From: Anseranas semipalmata | Lineage: Eukaryota; Chordata; Aves; Anseriformes; Anseranatidae | NCBI GenBank assembly: GCA_013399115.1 | Contig: VXAA01006434.1 | Coordinates: 5,793-69,792, forward strand | Direction: 5' to 3' | DNA: 64,000 bases | Made by a program: the position numbers and the translations under genes | Notes under the pieces: model-generated | The model's input: the letters and a program-made list of their open reading frames with translations, nothing else | Databases searched by the model: none | What the model was told of the DNA's origin: nothing | Part shown: positions 1-10,384 of the stretch, piece after piece | Layout of the letters: every line of letters starts with the position of its first letter | Position numbering within the stretch: position 1 is the first letter of the stretch

Positions 1-548
1 GATCTGGTGGGAGCTGCTGCCTGTGGGGGAGCCATGTTGGAGCAGTTTGGTCCTGAGGGATGGGCCCTGTGGTACGGACCCATATGGGAGCTGTTCTTGA
101 AGAGCTGCAGCCTGTGGGAAGCCCACGCAGGATCAGCTCGGGAAGGACGGCATCCTGTGGGAGGGACCCCACGTGGGGCAGGGGCAGAGAGGGACCGTGA
201 AGGAGTGGCAGAGATGCAGCATTAGGGACTGACCACAGCCCCCATTCGCCATTCCCCTGCGCCTCTCAGGGAAGGAGGTAGAAGAGGGTGGATGGGGGAA
301 GGTGTTTTTAGTTTGCTTCTAGTTTATCACTGCTCTAGTCTGTTAGTAGTTGCCAATAATTTACATTAATCTCCCTATAATGAGTCTGTTTTGCCCATGA
401 CGGTAATTGGTGAGTGATCTCCCTGTCCTCATCTCAACCTCAAAGGTTTTTTTTTTTTCATTGTATTTTCTCCCCATGTCATTTTGAAGAGGGGGAGTGA
501 GAGAGCAGTGTGGTGGGGAGTAATGCCCCTCAGTGTTGAACTACCACA
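1..548 (+). mobile_element. 3' part of an avian ERV LTR, cut by the window edge
   Basis: The segment runs from GC-rich sequence with repeated 'cctgtgggag'-like motifs, through 'taatctccctataatgag' and 'ggtgagtgatctccctgtcc', to a terminal 'ctaccaca'. The same order of motifs appears reversed in the LTR at 55931-56790, so these are two copies of one family in opposite orientation. I recognise the family as a common bird endogenous-retrovirus LTR. The 5' end lies outside the window. The open frame of 72 codons at 7-225 is a by-product of the GC-rich U3 part. No internal retroviral sequence follows, so this looks like a solo LTR. Confidence 0.7.
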
Positions 549-1293
549 ACTCAACAAATACAGGCCCCTTTAAGGAGCAGGCAGAAAGGCTGACAATCAA
601 GCCTGTGGTTAAATATATATGTATTTTTGTTCAAATGCTATAAATTTAACAAATACTTTAGGAGAACTGCAATGCCTCTTTTAAATGCAGATTTTGAGTT
701 AAAAGAAACTTGGGGGAGAAATGTCATCCGTGTAGCAATGTGGCAGTACGCTCATCCACTAGAAGGTCTACAAAAGCAAGCGCAAAAAGAATGATCACAG
801 TGGAAGGGAATTTAGGATTTTACCCAGTAAATGTGTTGAACTCAGCTCCCACAAGTAGTTAGTAGTATTAATCTTTCTGAAGCTCCAGCAGTGCCTCTGG
901 AAAGATGTAAGAAGCTGTTAATGAAACACTCTCCCTGGTCTTCCTGCTGTGTAAGCAGGGGGACATATGTCCAAAGCCTCGCTTTTCTCCAGATATTCCC
1001 AAACCTGGTCCTCTCTCCAGCACTTATAAACAGTAGAGTGATAGGACAATATTACTTCTTGCTACCCAGAACATGTATAATTCTGCTTTCATCAGAACGT
1101 ACCAAAGGAAGGGTCCAAATTGTACAATTTAGTATCATTAATTTGCTTTTCAATGTGGAATAAAACAGTCTTTCCTTTTTTCCTGCAGAAGTAGTCATTG
1201 TACTAGTTGGTCCTGGCGGCTCCAGTCAGAACCACCTATGTGGCTCTGTTCTATCCCACGTAATTTCATGAGCATTAGCAAAGTTCTCACTTT
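549..1293. other. Unique spacer between two LTRs
   Basis: AT-rich sequence between the end of the first LTR and the start of the second. I see no gene, no structured RNA and no further repeat. A 90-codon open frame at 891-1163 has no coding character. Confidence 0.5.
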
Positions 1294-1889
1294 TGTCATG
1301 GTTTTGGCTGGGATAGAGTTAATTTTCTTCATAGCGACCTGTAGGATGCTGTGTTTTGGATTTTTGATGAAAACGGTGATAATACACTGCTGTTTTCAGT
1401 TGTTGCAGAGCAGAGCAGTTGTACACAGAGCCAAGGACTTTTCAGCTTCTCATGCTGCCCTGCCAGTGAGGAGGCTGGGGGTGCACAAGGAGCTGGGAGG
1501 GGACAGAACCAGGACAGCTGACCCAAACTGGCCAAAGGGATGTTCCATACCATATGGCATCATGCTGAACAATAAAGGCTGGGGTAAAGAGGGAGGAAGG
1601 GGGGGACATTCAGAGTGATGGTGTTTGCCTTCCCAAGAAACCATTACACATGATGAGCCCTGCTCTCCTGGGAGTGGCTGAACACCTGCCTGCCGATGGA
1701 AAGTAGCAAGTGGATTCCTTGTTTTGCTCTGCTTGTGCACACGGATTTTGCTTTCCCTAGCAAACTGCCTTTATCTCATCCTATGAATTCTTGCACTTTT
1801 ACCTTTCCAATTCTGTACCCCATCCCACCTGGGAGAGTGAGCGAGTGGCTGTGTGGTGCTCAGCTGCCTGCTGGGGCTAAACCACAACA
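1294..1889 (+). mobile_element. Solo LTR of an avian ERVL-type retrovirus
   Basis: Starts 'tgtcatggttttggctggg' and ends 'ggctaaaccacaaca', giving TGT...ACA termini and a length of 596 bp. Inner landmarks are 'actggccaaagggatgttcc', the promoter-region 'aacaataaaggctgg' near 1568, 'gcctttatctcatcc' near 1768 and 'gagtgagcgagtggctg' near 1836. I recognise these as a widespread bird LTR family. The flanks give a 5-bp target-site duplication with one mismatch (acttt at 1289-1293, gcttt at 1890-1894). No gag-pol sequence is present, which fits LTR-LTR recombination. Open frames of 96-144 codons inside it on both strands are not genes. Confidence 0.8.
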
Positions 1890-3516
1890 GCTTTGTATTG
1901 GCAAAGTGACAATGCTAACTGCAGCCAGGCAGCCCAAACATTCGGCCTCCTGGTCTGGAGAAAAGCACACAGAGATTTGCGGACTGACTTACAGAAGACG
2001 GACAGAGGCACTTCCACCTTCCCCACAGGCAGATCATTGTTGCAATCAATTCCAGCTGGTAACGAAATCTTCCCCTGCTTCATGTGAGCTGGTGGCCCTG
2101 CCAAAAGCTGCCTATACTGCTAATGGCTAAATGAAGCACATCAGAGAGCCTAAAGACATGGTTGTTGCTACCTGAGTCCAAAGAGCACATCATGGGTATC
2201 TCCTCCTTGCATGATGAAATGCAAGTTTGGAGCAGTCTCAGCAAGCTCAGCCCTCCTTCTTCCAAGCTTCCCATATATTATTCTGACTTTGGATCAGTAC
2301 TCAAACTCCCCTTGAGCTCTGCACACCAGCTTAGGGGCCCACCCATGAACAGGCAGATTGCATGAGTATAAAACCCAGCTGCCATTGATCTAGAGTTATA
2401 TATATATATATATATATTTTTTTTTTTTTCTGTGTGAACAAGGGCTTGGCAAGAGAAAATGTATGAGTTCTACCTCCAGCTAACATTGTACTAGAGGTGA
2501 ACTCTACATGAGATGTCTTCATCCTTTTGCATGTAATAAATATTCAAGCCACATGTCTTTAAGGCACTTGGTTAAGGTGCTTAACATTTGAGCACACACC
2601 ATTGAAAAGGCAGGTTGGTACTTTAGTACTAACTCATCTCTATTTTTAGTCTTAACACAGCTATAACATCCCCAGAAGCCTGACCACCCTGCTGTGATTA
2701 AATATCATACTTCTACAGTGAACTGCTGCCTAGATTTTAGAGTAGGGACATTTATTTTAAATCTCTGATCACCATAGTAAACCCTTATTTTCAGTCTAGG
2801 CTATTAAAACAGAAGAGTCATTCTTCTCCTTTTTCATATTTAACCATGCAAAGGAATTGTTAATGCTGATTTACATTTTTATTGGAATTAGTAGAAGGAC
2901 TTATATAAAGCTAATTGGGAGTTTTCATGCCTGTCACATCATTGGAAGTTGCTGGGACAGTGAAGAAAAGTAATTCTGAAGTGCTAAAATATTGTGAGAT
3001 GGCAATGGGGAGTCTTTTAAAGATTTAAGATCTAAAATAACCAGATACAATGGACAGGTGATGAGCACTGGAAGTGGAACAGGGACCAGAAAAGTACAGT
3101 CATGGCATTACCTGAAGTAGTTTTATTTCTGAATATCTATGTAGGTGTTTTAAGTATTAAAGTATTTGTTATTTGTATTATAGTAATTCATAGAAATCTC
3201 TGCAAAGCAGGAGATGGGCTGGTCAGAAAGAACAGAGTCCAAATAGGCAGGACAGAGCATTTTGAGATAAAGTATTATTAGATATGTTTTACAAGTGGGG
3301 AAAACAAAGCAAGGGAAGGCTCTGGATGAGACTGACCTTCATACTCAGGCTCTTAAGCTGAGGTGTTAAGGTGCAGGTAACTAAATGTCAGGAAGATACT
3401 CAAGTGCCCATTCCAGTAAATGAACATCTAGACTATGCAGTCCATGGTGACTAGGTGCAACCAAGGATTGTATGGTGTCCTGGATTGCCCTCTAAGTTAC
3501 GTTGACGAGAGTTCAC
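1890..3516. other. Unique AT-rich sequence
   Basis: No supported gene. The only structure is a (TA)n run that passes into a T run at 2397-2429. Small open frames here are short and without splice or codon support. Confidence 0.5.
2397..2429. repeat. (TA)n followed by poly-T
   Basis: About ten TA units run directly into 13 T's. This is a simple repeat and a likely length-variable site. Confidence 0.9.
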
Positions 3517-3521
3517 ACTAT

Positions 3522-4024
3522 TGTGGTATGTGAGGGTTGTTTGTTCATTGTAACTTGTAAATATCAGGGATGTTTTGTTCATTGTAACCTGTAAATATAA
3601 GTAGTCCGAGCTCTAAGAAAATAACAGTTATAATGTTGAGACATTCCGTTGAGATAGAATGTCCTTGGAGGCTAAGCGATCGGGGAACTTGTACAAACAA
3701 AGTTGCAGCTGGGCAGCCTACCAAATAAGGAGGGAATTAAGTCAACATGCAGAGGAAGACTGCGGCCTTCATCCCTGCGACCACCAGAGGGAAGAAAAAC
3801 GACCCCCTAGTAACAATTGGCGCAGTCGCAGAACCAGAGGAAGCTACGTAACCCGGGAGAAATGATAAAAGGAGACTGCGGGAAGGGGTGGGCGCGCGCC
3901 GCTTGCGGAGCAGAGACTCCCCGGCCGCCCAGCGCTGTTTTGCTTGCTGTGCTTACCAAATAAATTCATTATTTTAATTGATGCAGAACTCTCTGAAATT
4001 CTTATAGAGAGACAATTTATAACA
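3522..4024 (+). mobile_element. Solo ERV LTR with a perfect 5-bp target-site duplication
   Basis: Starts 'tgtggtatgtgaggg' and ends 'gacaatttataaca', with TGT...ACA termini and a length of 503 bp. It is flanked by identical 'actat' at 3517-3521 and 4025-4029. The U3 part holds a 24-bp motif twice with a 34-bp period (3541 and 3575), differing at one base. A TATA-like 'gataaaa' lies at 3864-3870 inside a short GC-rich core promoter. The polyadenylation signal AATAAA is at 3959-3964, followed by a T-rich U5. The 5-bp duplication fits ERVL-like integrases, although ERVK (6 bp) with one base lost is possible. The intact duplication suggests a younger insertion than the 1294 LTR. Confidence 0.85.
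3864..3870 (+). promoter_or_regulatory. TATA-like box of the solo LTR
   Basis: 'gataaaa' sits 89 bp upstream of the LTR AATAAA (3959-3964), with CpG-rich sequence just downstream ('gtgggcgcgcgccgcttg'). The spacing fits the U3/R layout of an LTR. Activity is unknown. Confidence 0.5.
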
Positions 4025-4029
4025 ACTAT

Positions 4030-7000
4030 TCTGTTGCCTAGGCATAGCATTCCACTCAGAGGCTCTCAGGTATCTTGCCAGGTCTTCACCTTCCTCTTGA
4101 GAAGCTGAATATCCTCCTCTAGACCCTCTGTTATATCTGACAGCCACATACAGATGTCTGAGATGCACCTCAGATATGTCTCAGATGGTCCCAGATAACT
4201 GTGCTTAGACATCTGAGTTCTACTGCTCCAGTGACTGTCATGGAGGTTTCAACAGATATCTCATCCTCGCACAGATGTCTTTGTTTGGAGCCAAATTCTA
4301 CCATTAGGGTTTCATTTGCAGTTTTACATTTTGAAACTTGGTGTTTGTCACATTAAATATCATAATGATATACAGATCCTCTCCAGATTCACATGCCCCG
4401 CCATGTTCTGGCTGCTGTCTAGCAAAATCAAAAGTCTCCTATTGATCTTGCACCATACCAGCTAACCCTGCACAGAAGTCTTGATGCTGTGAGCTGCTCC
4501 AAGCAGGTGAGCAAATCATGCTCTAAGTGGCTCATTTATTTTGTGAATAAGGTTCAGCTGCCAAATCACAGCCTCTGGAGTCACTGTGGAGCTGTGGGTT
4601 ATCCTGCAGCTGCTCCAGAACAGTGCAGGTTGCCCACAAGTCAGATTTGGTACAGCACATATTCCTTGCCCATAGTAACAGTCTGCCCATGCTCTTATCC
4701 CACAGTAATTTAACCAAATTTGCCATGGAAGAATTTTACCCAAGGCAAAATGTAATGAATTAAGAGGATGTACACAGACAGTGATCATGGCTCCAATGAC
4801 TTGCAATAACTCGTTAGGCAGTGCTGAGTCCAGCATTTCATCTTCACCCTCCCCATCTCCTCTGAAATGTTGAAGTTGTCCAGCCCAAAAGGCTGAATCT
4901 CCTCAGCCTCTACAGTGAGTCTGGCCCCATCGGCTCCCCAGTTTGGCAGAATTTTGACAAAATGGCAGGCTCTGAGAAAAAGCTGTGTGGAGGGGAAATT
5001 CACACTGCAGCCCATCACATCAGAGACCAGCTATGCAGTAAGCTGGGACTGGTGTGCTTCCTGCTACCAATGGGCTGAAAACTGAGCACACAGCTGGCGT
5101 GTGTTATTATGGCTTATTACAGCCAAAAGCTTTTCCTCTTCTCTTCCATCTAGTCCTCTTGTTTGTGTCATCCACCTTTTATGTCTCATCCATCTAGAAA
5201 AAGGCATCTCAGAGTAGGCACTACCATTTACTTTGTATTTGTACAATTGCCATGAGCACAGATGAGATGTCTGAACACTAACTCTCTTTATATATCAGTT
5301 ATTACTGGTGGTTCCTCCAGGCACGATCCAACCACAACCATCTATATATTAATGCATCCTGAGCAAAGTTTTAGGGCAGGAAAAAGGAATTTAATCACCA
5401 GTTCTTCTCCTTTTTTTTTTTGTAATTGTTCTGCCTAATCTTCTCTCCTCTGCTCTGAAACTTATAAAATACAAGGTGGCTCCAATGCTGGAGGGAGTGT
5501 GGCCTGTGCAAAGGGAACCCTCTGCATTCCTTGCTCTACTGCAGATGTTCAGGTCAAGTGTGTGACCCAGAAATGTTAGGGGGAATTGGGAGGCCAAAAA
5601 CAATCTAAAAAGTAATAAAACCCTTTGATTTTCCAGTTGCAAGATAGCAGTCTGAAAAATACTGGCCCAGTCATTTTTGCTTTGCAGAAGCTTTTCCCCT
5701 AGTGTGTCTGCATTACAAGCAAATGGTTGGTAATGATTTGTGTGCATGCAACACTTCTAAGTAATTAAAACAAACCTCTGCCTGCTGCAGAATGCGAATG
5801 TGCCAGCAAACTAACCCAACCAGGCCAACTTCGTCTAGGCTCAGTAAATTCACTGCAGATTAATATCCCCTTGGAATGGCCAATTGAAAGGCAACAGTTC
5901 TAGGAAGCCAGCTGGCCATCCACTTCTTTAAAGACAAGTAACTCTCCTGCTGAGACAGCACTGTGTGCTGCCTACCCTAGTCTGAGTGCTTGAAGCATGT
6001 GGCATACTATCAAGTTTTGTACAAATTTTATACATCAATTATTGTTTGCAGGACAAATGGGAATAGTGGCATGAGTTGACGTGGCAGCACAACTTCTTAC
6101 ATCACTGTTCAACCTCTTTATCTCTGAAAGGACAAAACCTCAAAATCTTCTCCACTGAAACAAACACTGACATAGCTGAGAGATCGCTTAAAATGATCAG
6201 AGCACAAAACTTAGGATTTTTCACCTCCTTGGTGAAAGGAGCCCACTTCTACCACAAGGGATTGTATTGCTTCATCTGAGACTATGTATAGCTTGTGACA
6301 GGGTGAAGGCAACCCTGGAAGATGATGGCAGATGTTTTGTTTGTTGGCTTCTGCCACCTGACACAGAAGGCAAACCACTACTATTAACATCTGCCCTGGG
6401 AGAGGGTAACAGCTGATCCCATAACAGCTGTCTGCAGTGTTTCAGCCATAGCCTAGAGATGTCAGTAGGAGTACTTCCATTTGAGCAGCTTGGATGAGGT
6501 CAATGTGGGAGTTAGGAAGACATAATATTTCCCAGGTGAAGAGTAGAAGAAGTGAAAGAAGTGAAGAAGTGAAAGGACAAAGGGTGTGCATATGTGTGCT
6601 TGAATGACAAGTATTTTCAAAGTAACTTTGAACTGGCTTTTTGGTCACTGCTAAGAAAAGAACCCTCACAGACAAACAACTCCCTATAGAAATTAAATAG
6701 AAAGCTTTCATCTGCATGGCATAGCAGGAACAATGCAATGTTTAATGATCTTTGCTAAGAATCATGGTTTCTTTACATAGGAAAGAAAGGTTTTCCTTTT
6801 CCTTGGTATTTGCTATTGATCTTGCCCCTTGTCTTTTTGCCCAATTTGGCATGCATTTGAAATTGTTCATTCATGTGTCTCACAAGCTTTGATGTCTGTA
6901 TGGTTCTGAGGAAATTGTGAATTGCTGTTTTAAGTGCATTTTCTGTATTATGGTAATTGCCTATAATATACCAAAGGACAATATTAAAGGAAAATATTCT

Positions 7001-7889
7001 GTGCACAGTTATAGAATTGCACAGAACTCAGCACTCAGATTAGCATAAGAAAAAATTGTGTTTTTTTTTTGTTTTTTTTTTGTTTTTTTTTTATAGCAAA
7101 TGTGATAGAGGACAGTTACTTGGTCCAAAAAAATAGTTTCTTAAAATATGTGCATAAACTTCTGTTTCTCCTAAGATACAATACAATGAAAAATTAGGGA
7201 GCAATGACTTTGTAACTTCAAGAAACACTGACAGAAAATGAGAAGAAAATCATTTTCTTAACCTCAGATGAAATGTTCACCTTTCAACTCTTTCAACATA
7301 CATCTCTAGCAGGCATCTCTGATGAACATACTGTCATTGTCAACTCACATCTATTGCTTCGGAAATCACTTGCAAAACTAATTTAAATGCCAAATAGTTA
7401 TCAAGGTTATTATAAAACTACAGGAACTAAGCTAAATCACTGTCTTTTTTTTCTTCTCTGCAGCAGAATTTCTCACATCTCCCTCTATAGTTGCCTATTT
7501 ATTCACACTTTTCCCTTAGATGTAGTATTTCAACTAACTACAGCCACTAAAAGTTAGGCATGGCTATCTAAGTTAGCCATTTAAGCTCCTGCTGTTCTCA
7601 GTAGAGGACTTAGAGAAAGATAACTTACCTACAGAAGATAATGTACCCACTGATTTTATATGCTTCTGCTTTGATGGGGTGAATTGCCCTTTGAAATTGC
7701 CAATTTCTCTGTGTTGCCTACAGGGTGAACACAGAAGACACTCTTAAACCAGATGTCTAGCTTCTAAATGGTTAAATGAATTCTAATCTCTGGCTTTCTC
7801 TCCATTTAAGTCCCAACACTATACGGTGCTTGGCTTATTCCCTCATCTCTCCACCAATTATCTATCCACTTAGGAACTGATCTCCGGGG
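4030..7889. other. Unique intergenic or intronic sequence
   Basis: No gene supported. Around 4120-4310 short motifs such as 'agatgtctgagatgcacctc' and 'gacatctgagttctactgc' recur loosely, perhaps a very old repeat. At 6544-6575 a degenerate 'gaagtga' tandem occurs. The 118-codon minus frame at 5391-5747 has no coding support. Confidence 0.4.
7061..7092. repeat. T-rich tract broken by single G's
   Basis: Three T runs of about ten bases separated by single G's. Simple repeat. Confidence 0.9.
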
Positions 7890-8640
7890 TAATCAGTTCC
7901 AGTCCTCAATCATCACAGGAAGTCATGTCATATCACCCCAGTCATGCATTTATCAAACTCCCTTTTAAAAGTAGTTATGTCATCTGTACCTACTACTCCA
8001 AGCAAACAGCTGATCTGTATTAATCTTTTCCTGTAAGGCTTCTTCTAATTCCCTGCCTAACCATATTTATGATCAGTTTATACCCCATTTGTCCTTAGAT
8101 AGTTCCTATCTCTTCCTGGAAGTTACCCATTTGTAGATATTTATAAACAATAATTACATCCTCTACTAGCTTTCATTTTGCAAGTCTGAAGAAAGCAATT
8201 TTTTTTTTTTTAAGGTAGTTTCTCTATTCTTCCATTCTAGTAAGCCTGTTCTAACTCCAATACCTCTCTCTTGAATATTGCTGATGAGAGGTGTATATTG
8301 TATTCTAGGTCTGTTACAACAGCATTAAAATTTCGCTCTCTATACAGAGAAATCTCACCTGAAATATCCCAGTGTGCTTTCTCCTGATGGGCTCGCTCTG
8401 GTGGGTCACAGTCATTGTGAGCCAGCTAATAGGTCTGTATCTTTCTTCTCCTTTGTTTTCTGCTGAGAAGGCTTCATATTATAACAGACCGTCAAAACTT
8501 CTAAATCTTCCCCCAAATTTCATCTTACATCTGTTTTTCCAGTCTTTGTGGCGATCAGTTCCTTTTGTATGTTAATGTAATACTTCTCTATCTTGATAAT
8601 GAATCCCATTTTTTTGTCATCAGTTGCTTCTGCTGGTAAG
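7890..8640 (-). mobile_element. Old CR1-type LINE relic, antisense
   Basis: Read on the minus strand, this resembles the region around the end of ORF2 in old amniote CR1 copies. Landmarks on + are 'gatatttataaacaataatt', 'attttgcaagtctgaagaaa', 'tgtatattgtattctaggt', 'acagcattaaaatttcgct' and 'aaatttcatcttacatctg'. The order matches the reverse complement of the part that encodes the C-terminal reverse-transcriptase region in CR1. No frame stays open, so it is inactive. Edges are approximate. The call rests on recalled family sequence. Confidence 0.55.
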
Positions 8641-9232
8641 GTCTTATTTTTGTGCCAGTATCCTTAGTGAAAACAAGAAATGACATGAGCTGCAAGAATT
8701 AGCTTTGAATAAGTACAGAAATAATCTTTCTCATCTGATGATTCTCTTTTCATTATAAACAGCTCTCAAATCCCATTGCAGTAATTTCCTAGACTTCTCA
8801 GTTCCTTTACAAAACTGTATCTTCCATCTTCATCATTTTCTATGCAGAATCAACAAATGTCTCATTGAGGGCTGGAGAAGTTCAATTCTGGAAAGAACAT
8901 GGACTTTAGGAGTACCAAACCATCTTTACCTTATAAAGAAATTCATATAAATATTTTAGCAAAACATTAAAAGCAAAAGTTGTTTACATACTGAATTCTT
9001 ACATACTGAATCCTTAGGACCCCAATGTCAATGTGGAACCTATAGCCACTTAGAAAGAGTACCTGTTTTTCAAATGACATACTAGAGGAAAGAATTCATA
9101 TATACTACATAAGAACTCTGATCATTCCAGTGTGTGACACATCTCAACTTGTTTCTTAGAGAAGGTTTTTGTTGTAATATTCCTGTGTTCTGGTGCCTGG
9201 AACAAGACAGAACCAGTATATGTTTCACCAGT
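8641..9232. other. Unique spacer between two CR1 copies
   Basis: AT-rich sequence without recognisable features. Confidence 0.5.
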
Positions 9233-9800
9233 CATAGAATCATAGAATCTAGGTTGGAAAAAAACTTCAAGATCATCAAGTTCAATCATCAACCTGACCT
9301 ACTGAGTCCCATCACTAAACCGTGTCCCTGAGTGCCATGCCCACGCATCTCTTAAATACCTCCAGTGATGGGGACTCCACCACTTCCCTGAGCAGCTCAT
9401 TCCTATGCTTGACGTCTCTCTTCATGAAGAAATTCTTCAAAATGTCTGATCTAAATCGTCCCTGGTGCGACTTGAGGCTATTTCCTCATGTCACCTGAGA
9501 AAAGGGACCAACACCCACCTCACTACAATCTCCTTTTAGGTAGTTGTAGAGAGCAATGAGGTTTCCCCTCAACCTCTCCTTCTCCAGGCTAAACAACTCC
9601 TCAGCCACTCCTAAGTCTTGTTTTCTAGTCCCTTCAGCAGTTTCATTGCTCTTCTCTGCACACACTCAAGAAACTTAATATCCTTTTTGTACTGAGGGAC
9701 CCAGAACTGAGCACAATATTTGAGGTGCGATCTCACCAGTGCTGCATACAAGAGGGCAATCACTTCCCTAATCCTGCTTGCCCCACTACTTCTGATGCAG
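9233..9800 (-). mobile_element. CR1 LINE 3' fragment, antisense
   Basis: On + the element begins with two octamer units ('catagaatcatagaat'), the reverse complement of the CR1 3' microsatellite. Then come 'cttcaagatcatcaagttc', 'ccactccctgagcagctc'-like and 'gagcaatgaggtttcccctc' blocks, and 'gaggtgcgatctcaccagtg'. These are standard antisense CR1 blocks. About 570 bp are kept, 5'-truncated as is usual for CR1. There is no target-site duplication, as expected for this clade. Confidence 0.92.
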
Positions 9801-10247
9801 AATCATCTGCATTAGTCATCTAAAAGATGATTGGATATAGGCACCTGAATGTTGATCAGATATATATCTTCTGGAGACAAATAACAGTAGTCTGCTAACA
9901 TAGATTACACACTTGCCTTAGTTTCACCAAAAGACTTCCTGAACAAGAAGAACTACCTTCACTTTATTTATTCATAGTCCTACAATTGCCTCCTTTTACC
10001 ATCACTCAGTTGTCTCGGAATTCCACTCATTTTTAATATTTTTAAACCAACTTCAACCCCATAATTCTCTCATTAGTTTTAAATTATAAGAACTGAGGCA
10101 AATCCATTCAGATTGACTCTATAGAATAACTGACTGCCTTCATTTGCATTTTGGATATGTGTTGCAAGTTCTTCCCTTCCAAAGTAAGACATATTGGAAA
10201 TCTACTTTAGTCTCCTTAACAGCTTTATACTAGGACTAAGTCTGTAT
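9801..10247. other. Unique spacer between two CR1 fragments
   Basis: No feature seen. Confidence 0.5.
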
Positions 10248-10384
10248 CACGGAATCACGGGACAATTTGGGTTGGAAAGGACCTCTGGAGGTGCCTAGTC
10301 CAACCTCCTGCCCAAAGGTGGTCAAACTAGACCAGGCTGCTCACAGCCTTGTCCAGCTGAGTTTTGAATGACTCCAAGGATCTG
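10248..10384 (-). mobile_element. Short CR1 3' fragment, antisense
   Basis: Begins 'cacggaatcacgggac' (a decayed octamer pair), followed by 'gggttggaaaggacctctgg', 'ctagtccaacctcctgcc' and 'ccaggctgctcacagcc'. These are hallmark antisense CR1 3' end motifs. Only about 137 bp remain. It differs in subfamily detail from the neighbour at 9233. Confidence 0.92.

Noticed and set aside
7..225. 72-codon frame at the window start
   Set aside because: Lies in the U3-like part of the LTR at 1-548.
1238..2130. Open frames of 126, 144 and 96 codons
   Set aside because: They fall mostly within the LTR at 1294-1889, which is non-coding, and end just outside it.
4120..4310. Loose repeats of 'agatgtctgag'-like motifs
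   Set aside because: Too degenerate to define a unit or to link to the repeat copies at 54415 and 60720.
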